Shown here: piece after piece, positions 18,501 to 30,500 of the stretch
Layout: each line of letters begins with the position of its first letter
Numbering within the stretch: the first letter of the stretch is position 1
Origin: Lamellibrachia columna
Taxonomy: Eukaryota; Annelida; Polychaeta; Sabellida; Siboglinidae
NCBI GenBank assembly: GCA_963662155.1
Contig: OY759266.1
Coordinates: 8,907,526-8,971,525 of the forward strand
Direction of reading: 5' to 3'
Length of the DNA stretch: 64,000 bases
Position numbers and translations under genes: made by a program
Notes under the pieces: model-generated
The model's input: the letters and a program-made list of their open reading frames with translations, nothing else
Database searches by the model: none
Told to the model about the DNA's origin: nothing

Positions 18501-21500
18501 TAAGACAACAAAATTGTCACATGAATACAAACACATACAGTACAGCTGCACACAGACATTCGTCCTTTGCAAGAACTATGCCAGATGGATCATCCTTCTT
18601 TCATAACAAGTTCTCGTAATTTTTTTCAACTTAAAAATTAAACTTACTAAATAGTTCCCCCACTAGTAACACGTGCCCATTAGCGTGATGCTCTTAACCG
18701 AAGTCTGCTGATTAATTCAGAATCAAGTTTGTTAAATATGATGTTGTGAGTAGCTTTGAGTGATGATCAATGTGCATTGTGTAATGTTGTGAGTAGCTCT
18801 GAGTGATGATCAATGTGCATTGTGTAATGTTGTGAGTAGCTCTGAGTGATGATCAATGTGCATTGTGTAATGTTGTGAGTAGCTTTGAGTGATGATCAAT
18901 GTGCATTGTGTAATGTTGTGAGTAGCTTTGAGTGATGATCAATGTGCATTGTGTAATGTTGTGAGTAGCTCTGAGTGATGATCAATGTGCATTGTGTAAT
19001 GTTGTGAGTAGCTTTGAGTGATGATCAATGTACATTGTGTAATGTGGTGAGTAGCTCTGAGTGATGATCAATGTGCATTGTGTAATGTTGTGAGTAGCTT
19101 TGAGTGATGATCAATGTGCATTGTGTAATGTTGTGAGTAGCTTTGAGTGATGATCAATGTGCATTGTGTAATGTTGTGAGTAGCTCTGAGTGATGATCAT
19201 TGTGCATTGTGTAATGTTGTGAGTAGCTTTGAGTGATGATCAATGTGCATTGTGTAATGTTGTGAGTAGCTCTGAGTGATGATCAATGTGCATTGTGTAA
19301 TGTTGTGAGTAGCTCTGAGTGATGACCAATGTGCATTGTGTAATGTTGTGAGTAGCTCTGAGTGATGATCAATGTGCATTGTGTAATGTTGTGAGTAGCT
19401 TTGAGTGATGATCAATGTGCATTGTGTAATGTTGTGAGTAGCTTTGAGTGATGATCAATGTGCATTGTGTAATGTTGTGAGTAGCTTTGAGTGATGATCA
19501 ATGTGCATTGTGTAATGTTGCTAGCAGGTTTTTACAATATTGTGAGCAGCTCTATGTGCTGTTGTCAACACCAGTATCTCTTGCGCTGTTTCAGCTGTGT
19601 CTGCTCTCAAAGTGCATGAAACCAGCTCTGCCATTCTTGCAAGTTGACACCACGGAAATCAGTAAAGAGGTGGGCATGTAGCACAGGCAGTGTATCTGCA
19701 GCATAATTGGCAACATATTAATACGCCATTCATATAAAGTTGTTTAGAAGTTATAGCATAGTTGCACGTATCAATACAAAAAAGTGCCATTGGAATGAAA
19801 TGAGAAAATCACAGTTGAAGTTGGACAAAAATAAATTATCACTGATAATGCAGTGAATAGGAGAGCAACAGTACTTGTGGATACTATGCCAATATTCGTT
19901 AATAATAGACATTTTCGGCCATTAGTTTTTCGTGCTATGTATCATTAGTTCTCCATATGTTTCGTGCTGAGATACGTATACATAAATAGGGATAGATTGG
20001 CCTATTTCACTACTTTTCTGTTTTTAGACATTAACTGAAAGAAAACATGCTTAAGTTTAACTTGCGATGTAATCTAGATATCTAAGAACAGTTACAACTT
20101 AACAGGTCAGGAAAAACACTAGTAATTTTATACGTTTATGAATGAGTTGACACCCCCACTGGTGGAAAATCACTCGGATGTGGCATGATTGAAGGCCAAG
20201 AAATACATTAGCACTTACATTTCTACATGCTAACTACATGCTAACTCTGACCAAGTAATTAAAACGTACCTAATTAGTAAAATTATTACTCATTGTTCTC
20301 TGAAAAATGTCAGTTAACACTGAAGAATTCTTAAGATACAAAGCGGCATTGAAGAAAATTACCTAACAAAAATGATAAACATAGATCTAAGTGAAAGCTC
20401 CATCAGCATTCAAAGTAAATACCATAATGTTGACGACTTAAAAACATTTCTAAAAAGGCACACAAATAAGTTAACCATTTTAAGCCTAAATATAGATTCA
20501 CTGAGCTCTAAAATTGATGAACTGAATATTTTAATTAGTACTCTTGCTGAATCAGATGTGCAAATAAATGTAATTTGTATACAGGAAGCAAGAATTCGGA
20601 AAAACACAGATACACAACATCTTAATCTAAAAAATTATACCATGACAACACAGACATCCACAGATAGGTGCTCTAAGAAAGGCGGGCTAGTCACATATGT
20701 ATCAAATAATATCACAATATCAAACTCCAAAGCATATAATACATACTCAACCTGGGAAGCTTTATGTCTGGATATTGTTGACTCAAATAAAAAGATAACA
20801 ATTTGTAATATCTACAGACCCCCGAAAAACAACAACAACCATGCTTCAATTGACTTATTTATGCAAGAATTCAATCCTGTACTCTTAGACATTAACAAGG
20901 ATTCCAAAAATGTAGTACTAACAGGTGATTTCAACATAGATCTATTGAAATTTCAAGAATTCTATGATACTTTAACCAAAATAGACCTGCTGCCTGTTAT
21001 AACACTACCCACAAGAATGTCAACCAGAAATGCAACACTGATTGACCAAATATACTGTAAATCATCAAACCCTCTTACCATAGCAGATAGTGGCATATTG
21101 GTTGCAAAAATCTCTGATCATATGGCAATATTTGCGGCACTTAATTTCAATATCAATAAAACATATACTGTAACTGATAAAATTAGCATGAGATCATTCA
21201 CAGGAAGAAACATTGATAGCTTTACCAATGAATTAGAAGATATAAACTGGCATCAAGTCTTTGATCACAATTCAACAGCAGATCCACTCATATCGTACGA
21301 TAACAAATTCTCTACCAAACTAGAGGAGGTAATGAACAACCACTTCCCATTGAAAGATGTAAAGTTTAATAAATACAAACACAAGAAGTCGAAATGGATG
21401 ACTTATGAACTCCTAGCTAAAATAAAAAAACGAGACAAACTATACTTAGAAGTACATATGACAAGTCCTAACTCAAATATAAACAAACTTAAATTAACTG

Positions 21501-24500
21501 AGTTGGAAAATAAAGCAAAAGAAGTAAGAAAATTAAAACGAGAAGCAAAGGCTACTTATTATAACCTGCAATTTAGTAAATACAGGAATGACATCAGGAA
21601 AACATGGGAAAACATAGCTGATGTTATCAACAAATCCAAAATACAAAAATAATTTCCGACATATTTCAATGTAAATGAAACCAAGATAACAAATAAAAAA
21701 GAAATAGCAACACAATTCAATAACTTCTTCATAAATATTGGACCACACCTTGCAAACAAATTAAACACTAATGGGAAACCAAGCTTCAAATCATATCTAA
21801 AAAAAAGAACAAATAATACTAACTTCCAATTTACACCTGTCAGTGAAAATGACACAAAAAATATAATAAATAACTTAAAGTCAAAAAGAAGTATGGGAAT
21901 TGACAACATTTCTTCAATATTGCTGAAAGCTTCTGTTAATGTCATTGCCAAACCCCTTACCAGTATAATTAATAAATCTCTACTTAGAGGAAAATTCCCT
22001 CAAAAATAAAAAATTGCTAAAGTTATTCCTGTCCACAAAAAAGATGATAATCATAATTTCAACAACTACAGACCAATATCTCTTCTGCCGTGCGTATCTA
22101 AAGTCTTTGAAAAAATAGTTTATACTCAACTATTCCAATATCTCACTCTTAATAAGCTCCTCTACGCAAATCAGTATGGTTTCCGAGCTGAATATTCTAC
22201 TGAATTGGCAATATCTGAATTAGTTGACAGAATATACTTAAATCTTGACAAAAAAGGTTTACCACTGGCAATATTTCTAGATCTGTCAAAGGCTTTTGAC
22301 ACAATCGATCATAAAATCCTTATCAACAAACTCAAACATTATGGCATACAAAATACTGAATTAGAATGGTTTAAAAGCTATCTAATGCACAGACAGCAAT
22401 ATGTGGAATTCAACAACATAAAATCACCCTTAGAAATGATTACTACTGGAGTCCCCCAAGGTTCAATTCTAGGGCCATTATTATTCCTATTATACATCAA
22501 TGATCTAGCAACAGCAAGCACCAATTTCTGTCCAATCATGTATGCAGATGATACCACCCTGCTGAGCACACTAAATATATTTATGCAATCAACAACACAA
22601 CACAGATATAGAGATATGAAAAGGCCAAATGAATGACGTTTATTGTGGGGATTAAGGGAAAGCCCACTTTCAAAGAAATGTAAAACAAAGAAATGTGGGC
22701 TCCACAACCCAACGTCAGGCTGACTACGCCCAATGCGAGCCTCCTGGACGTCGGGTTCAATAGAGCCCTCATTTCAACACAAAACAGTAGCAGTATTCCT
22801 AGAACAAATAAAAGAAACCATGGCATTACTATTGTCATATAACACCCTTAAACCAAATAGCATAATGCCCTACATGCTATCACGCAGTCTATGAATACAA
22901 CTACCTGCTTAAAAATACACTAGCTCTAACTGGAATAACTACAAAGGTGGGGCCAATTCGCCACCGGTCACCGACACATGTGACCACCCCACCAACCCTA
23001 GCACACTAAATACATTTACAAATGATCAAACGAATGAATTGGCTACATCCAACAACATCAATTCAGAATTGATTAAAATAACAGACTGGTTAGCAGTAAA
23101 TAAACTGTCCCTGAATGCTGCAAAAACAAAAATTATGATTTTTCACTATAAACAGAGAAAATTAAAGAACCATGAAGTACCTAACATTAAAATCAATAAT
23201 ATACCGGTTGAACAGGTGACACAATTTAAATTTCTTGGAGTCATAATAGACTCCAACTTAACATGGTCTCCTCATCAAAACTTCATCGCCAACAAACTAT
23301 CAAGGATATGTGGAATTTTCTCTAGATTAAAACACTATATACCAATACACATCCTAAAGATAATATATTCTTCGCTATTTATGTCACACCTACGCTATGG
23401 TATATTAGCATGGGGCGGACAAATAAACAAACGAATAAACAAACTACAAAAGCAAGCAATTAGATCTATATCAAACAGTAAATATAATTCACATAGTACA
23501 CCTTTATTCAAAGAACTAGAACTGTTAAAAGCAGACGACCTCTTTAAGCTGTCATGCATGACAGTTTTCTACAGATACAAAAATGGAACCATTCCAGAAT
23601 ATTTTAAAGACATGTTCACTTGTAATGAAAATGTATCATCTAGACCAAAAAGACAAAGAAAGGCACCACAACGCTTTACCGATGTAATAAATAATTTTCC
23701 CCAAAACCATGATTTTGACATCCAGATTAAACAAACTAATACAATATACTGCCGCCTTTGTATCAGACATACAATACCAAAATTACTTCAAGAAAACTTT
23801 CTTCAACAAATTGCCATGGAGAAAATTAACACCCATTCTTATCAAGGCTTTGTGAATTACTCAAAAAAATATATCATAAGTAAATATGACTTGGAATGTA
23901 ATATTAATAACTGCTACATCTGCAAAAAGAATATGCCAGCTGAAGCCTAGAAATGTTTGGTATGCCTTCGTCATCATTATTATGATAAACTGCATTACTT
24001 AATAATTCATAGCTAGGTAATATAATAATATAATAATACTACTATTTTTCTATAGCGCTAATTTCTGCATGGCGGATCGATGCGCTGTACAAGAAATATA
24101 ATAAATGTATATTAATAAATATAAATAGATAAAATGTAACTTATTAAAAATATCTATATATGAACACTGGTTTTAAGACGTACAATACTAAAAAGAGGAA
24201 TGTAAATTATATAAATAAAATTAAACTTTGGTTTTAAGACTTACAATGCTAAACCTTTGTATGTAAATTATATAAATTAATTTAAAACAAATTAAACACT
24301 GGTTTAAAGACAGTACTATGTAAATTATGTAAACTAATATAAAAATAAATACTGTACCAAAAATGTGTATGTAAATTATATAAACTAAACTAAACTAATA
24401 CTGTACTAAAAATTTTTATGTAAACTATATAAATTAATATAAAAACTAAACACTAATTAAAATGTATATAACACTAAAAATAAATTATAAAGCAATGTCC

Positions 24501-27500
24501 ATCATTTCAAAACAATTTGAATTAATTAAAATGTCTAATAAAAAGATATGTCTTTAAACACTTTCTAAACACAGAAAGTGTCCCCGATGCACGAATGTTC
24601 ACAGGTAATTCATTCCATAGTCGTGGTGCTGCTGCGCAGCACCACGACTGGAATCAGTATAATAATATTATACTGAATATTATAAAAAACAGCTGATCTT
24701 TGAGTTCCTCACAATATAATTTGTAACTAATAAATTTGGTACTAATGTATTATTTTTATTGTCAAGATTTTAATTGTATTTTACAAGAATAATGTATTTA
24801 TCGTTTCAGTATTATTTAACTTCTCTGTAATTATTACATGATAATATTGAGAATTATATTCGATTCACATTTTATTCACATTTATACACACAGAAAAAAA
24901 TAGTATTCACATTATTTGCACTATATGTAATTTTTCTTGTATTATTTGTTAGTATTATTAGCACTGTTATATTTGTAGGGAAAGTTTGCAACTCCACATC
25001 TATTTACAGCAGTACTAATTATTATTGCACCATACGTAGTCATAGGGAGGCTTGTACGATAGCGATCTCTCAGGTCTTAGTGCAGGCCTCCCTGGATCAT
25101 CAAAACTATGTAAAATATGTACCAACTGTTTTTTTTGACTCAGTATGTATGATCTAAACAAATAAACTTCACTTCACTTCACTTCACTAATGAGCAACTT
25201 CACTGCTTCAGACTTATAGCTGAAACTGCATTGAGGCTACGTATCAGATAAGTTAAACTTATACATTGCGTGTTGATATACTTTTGGTGCAATGAAAGTA
25301 TAGCTGAAACTGTCTAATATGGCTTATCTCCTTACTGATAGTGACATGGGTTTTCCTGCATACATTACTAATTTGAAGGGCTCTACTATGTGCTAAAAGC
25401 TCCAGGGCGGCCAGTACGTTCTGTATATAACACTGGGTTGTGATGCTCCAGGGAGGCCAGTACGTACTGTATATAACACTGGGTTGTGATGCTCCAGGGA
25501 GGCCACTATGTTCTGCATATAACATTGGTTGTGATGCTCCAGGGCGGCCAGTATGTTCTGCATATAACACTGGGTTGCGATGCTCCAGGGCGGCCAGTTT
25601 GTTCTGCATATAACATTGGGTTGCGATGCTCCAGGGCGGCCAGTTTGTTCTGCATATAACATTGGGTTGCGATGCTCCAGGGCAGCCAGTATGTTCTGCA
25701 TATAACACTGGGTTGTGATGCTCCAGGGCGGCCTGTATGTTCTGCATATAACACTGGGTTGCGATGCTCCAGGGCGGACAGTACATTCTGTATATAACAC
25801 TGGGTTGCGATGCTCCAGGGCAGCCAGTACGTTCTGTATATAACACTGGGTTGCGATGCTCCAGGGCGGCCAGTACGTTCTGTATATAACACTGGATTGC
25901 GATGCTCCAGGGCGGCCAGTATGTTCTGCATATAACACTGGGTTGCGATGCTCCAGGGTGGCCAGTATGTTCTGCATATAACACTGGGTCGCGATGCTCC
26001 AGGGCGGCCTGTATGTTCTGCATATAACACTGGGTTGCGATGCTCCAGCGCGGCCAGTATGTTCTGCATATAACACTGGGTTGCGATGCTCCAGGGAGGC
26101 CACTATGTTCTGCATATAACACTGGGTTGCGATGCTCCAGGGCGGCCAGTATGTTCTGCATATAACACTGGGTTGCGATGCTCCAGGGCGGCCAGTATGT
26201 TCTGTATATAACACTGGGTTGTGATGCTCCAGGGAGGCCAGTATGATGCCAAACACTTCTTATTGTACTACTACTACGGGGGAATGATCTACACAGCCCT
26301 CAAGAAGTATGATCTCGCTCTCTACTTCTATGAAGTTGTAAGTATGCTGCTCATTGCAAATCCATGTTACTATGAAAATATGCATTCTCCGTAATAATCT
26401 AGGCACACTATTTGTGCAAGATGTAAATATATTATGTACCTAACACATATTTTATTGACAGGACATGACATAATGTGGATGAAATTAAAAAAATTAATGC
26501 TTGCGTTGAATAAATCGAGCTGTTGAATTTCTGCATCTGCCACAAGATGCATTTAAGTCTATGAATGTAATATTTTAAATATATTAGTTTTGCAGGCACA
26601 GGCAGAAACAGACACATTTGTCTAAGCTGTCATCTATTATAATGATAACATGCATCTTATTTATATAGCCTTGTAGGTAGGATGCTATGAAAACATGGAC
26701 ACAATTAATGCAAAATTGGAGTTAAAGAAGATTACAAAATGCTAAGGATCATTATTTGCCATGGATTACCTTGCTACGTGGCCTGTATGTTACTCGTTAC
26801 GTCACTGTTCGAACTGGACTAATTTTCATGGACGTAACTGCATTGTGCTGTGGACATTGTTTCAATGAATTTTGTGGCAAATGATGGTGTGTCAAGTGAG
26901 AGTCGTGTCGTGTGTCAGTGTCCGTGTCAAATGATGTGTCACCATTACAGGCCATCACAACACCATGTCTGGCTGTCAGTCACATCATGCTGGAGGCATA
27001 CAAGAAATACATTGTCGTCTCTCTCATTGTTCATGGCAAGGTGAGTAGTAATCAACTGACGGGCATTCTTTTAAAATTATTCGACAGTAATGCTCTGGAA
27101 AGTTTGTTCTTACTTTGAGGCTGCCTCCTGAATTTGTATTTTGCTTGTCTTTTTCCAGACTAATTTAGTGAAAGATTGATCCAATCTAATATTGACTACA
27201 CCATGCTAGCGCGTATGTAAAGGTTTGTTATTTAGTTTTGATGAAATCATTGGACAAACTATTAAATTAATTATGATTTGGTTGGCTCTGCAGAATTTTT
27301 TTTTGGTGATTTGTCAAAGGAAATTCTTTTAATGATTTTAACAAATGTATGCACGTTTTTGTAAAGCCAACTGTGCATATTACTTAAACAATTCACGCAC
27401 TACAGATTTTAACATCAATAAACCTGATTTGCGATGGACTAAATCAAATGAGGAGGGAGATTTAAGCCTTGTTGCTAACAGTGAATTCTGATTTAGACAA

Positions 27501-30500
27501 CTGAGGCAGTCACATTAATGTGGATAATTTTTCTGAGGATTGGTTCTCTCTCAGGTGACTTGTAATGGTGGCACATCAACCTGTTTCAGATCATTAGTTT
27601 ACCCAAGTACACATCTCACGTGGTAGGAAAATACATCAAGGTAAGCAGACTTTGGGGTCAATAACAATATAATTGGAATTGATATGCCAATTTTGGAATT
27701 GGTGTTGTGTTTTTAAAAGTATTTGGAATTGGTGAAAATGTAGTTGGTTGTTGAATTACACCGTGTAATTTTTTAACTCAAATGATTCGCTTCAAATAAT
27801 GAATTAAATATAATATATTGTGAATATCATATTTTTGCCATTGTGTACCATAATAATTATGCAGAAATTAATGCTCTAAACATGTTGTTTTGGGCATTGA
27901 ATATGTCTATGGTTGAACTGTTCACATATAATTGGAATTGGTATACTGTAATTGATATCATGTAATATAATGATATAACTGCAACTGGAATTTCTTTGTT
28001 CGACAGAAATAAATAACACAATATTTTTCTTGAACATCAAAACTGCCAGGAGACTCTCACTAAGGCTTATAAAATATGCTGCTAGCGTGAGATGGTTGTT
28101 TTCTGTGTGCATACATTGCCTACAACATGTTTTATATCATTGTCAAAGTATATTGTCACAGTTTATCCGAAGACAGGACATGGTGATCATTTGTAGCCTA
28201 AGTGCATATGTAGCAGTTTATGTTTGTGCAGGAATTTTTGTAGTGTTAATAGGTATTGCTGGGTGTATGTAGAAAAACCTTAAAGACTGCATATAGATTT
28301 TATTGGTGGCATTTTTTAAAGTAAAGCTGGTAAGTGGTATCTAATACATTTTCTGGCAGGTATGACTGTATGGGATAGCGATTTGATGACATTGCCTTGT
28401 GCGAATATCATGATAAACAGCATTTTGCAAGAATAGTAATTGAAAAAATATAGGAATGCGTTTATGAAAAAATGTCAAGCATTGATGCGTGAAAATGTCT
28501 TCAATTTTTAGTTGAAATATTTCATTATAGTTTCTGTGTTTAAGTTGGATTTACTACGGGAAATTATTCTGATTGCCCTTTTCTGTAGTTTGGATAGTCT
28601 ATTCTTATCAAAACACCACGATAAAATGCTATAGTTGAAGTGTGGCACGATTAAAGAATTATACAGTCTTTAATGTGTGTTCCGGTAGGAAGTGCTTTAG
28701 TTTATTCATAACTTCCAAAGTTTGTGATATTTTATTTCATATTCTGTCAATGTGTAAAGTCCAGTTTAATGGTTCTTGAATAATAGTGGCTAAAAAATTT
28801 AATTTGCGTACACACTATGGGTTGACTGTCTATTTGTACCGTTAATTTTATATCTGAAATACTATGTTGTGGAAAATGGAGCAACATGTATTTAGTTTTA
28901 CTTAATTACTTAACTTTATAATGTTATCAAATGACAGTGTAATTGTCTGCTGTTTGTCACCGAGGTCAGTATTTTATGGCGTCATCGCTGCTAGATGCTT
29001 TAATTCACTGCTTCATAATTTACCAATTCAACAAATCTGATTCATAGGCTGCTTGTTTGAAAGATGAAATACAATTTTTATATGTTTAGCACTAAAATGT
29101 GTAGGTATTTATCATAATGAAAATTAGTTAGCAGCATTAATGAGGAAATAGTTATAATCATAGTTTAATAATTGTAATATAATGTATAATTATGTATACT
29201 CACGTATCATCATTTGCAGTCATTGTGCCAACCCTACCATGATCTGGCGACATCCTACGGCACGAGTAACCCGACAGAATTGAGAAACACGCTTTCTAAA
29301 CACACAGCTGTCTTTACCAGGGTCAGTGGTTATCTCTCTCCATTGTTATCTTTATCTGGATCTGGAGTTTTTGCTAACTTAGCAAGTGATTTAAAATATT
29401 TTGTCATCAAATGTAATGACTATTTTTAATTGGATGAGTAGTTCTCTAAACACAAGTGTATTTCTACTGATGTCTTGACCAGGGTCAGAAACACTGGGTC
29501 CACTAGACATATGTGTCTGTTAATATTCTCATATAACATTCTTCCAGCAGTCTGTGTTACTGTAAATAAGCTTGTTACAGGACAGCAACATGGGGCTGGT
29601 GAAGCAGTGTGTGACGTCTCTCTACAAGAAGAACATTCAGAGACTCACAAAGGTGAGTGGCCAGGTCGTTTGTGACAGTTTAATTATCAGCAGCACACAA
29701 CGACCTGTATATTGGCAAGATGTAGTTGATCTGTTGAGAACTAGAAATTGTAAATTGTACCAAACGCTGCTGGCTAAGCAGCTGTGCTGGCTTGTGTTAA
29801 TATACAAATATTGTTGGGGTTATTAAACTGGGGTTGAAATTATACAGAAATGTGATGACAATGGATAGATCGTCAACTTTTTGTCAGCTTTTGTCATGTC
29901 GTGCGTGCACACTTCTGTTGTGTTTAACTAGAGCAGTGTGGGGGCCAGAGACTGTATGAAACATTGATGTTTCAGACGTTCCTCACATTATCGCTCACTG
30001 ACATGGCCAACAGGGTGCAGCTGTCTAGTGCTCAGGAGGCAGAGAAGTACGTCCTACGTATGGTAAGTACTGCTGGTCTGTTGTGCACCATCAAACTGAC
30101 AAGTATCAGCACTGTTTGTTGAAAGTACTATGTACAGACGACCACCACATGTTGAGTACCTGTAGCATGCCAAGTACTGTGCATACTCTCTCTAGCAGGT
30201 ACTACTTGCAGACCCTCTCATATTAAGCACTTGTAGCAGGCTAAGTACTGTAGATGTCTCTCATAGAACCACAGAAGCATTTGTAGCATTCTAAGGTAAA
30301 GATGTGAATAGGGTAAGCATTTTTCATTTCATACACACACACATCCATACATATGCACAGTTTTTAATTTATGGGAGATAAATAATGATTGATTGAATTG
30401 CAGATCGAAGACGGTGAAATCTATGCCACCATTAATCAAAAAGATGGTATGGTAAGATTCCACGACAACCCAGAAATGTACAACAACGTTGCTATGCTGA

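Noticed and set aside
22581..22838. A minus-strand 85-codon membrane-like protein
   Set aside because: Lies wholly in the ~416-bp insertion bounded by target duplications, with no independent support.
25259..26256. Minus-strand frames up to 300 codons ([19 protein letters not shown] repeats)
   Set aside because: A 46-bp repeat read over three units. The opposite strand is a COPS3 intron and acceptor, and three frames give the same peptide shifted.
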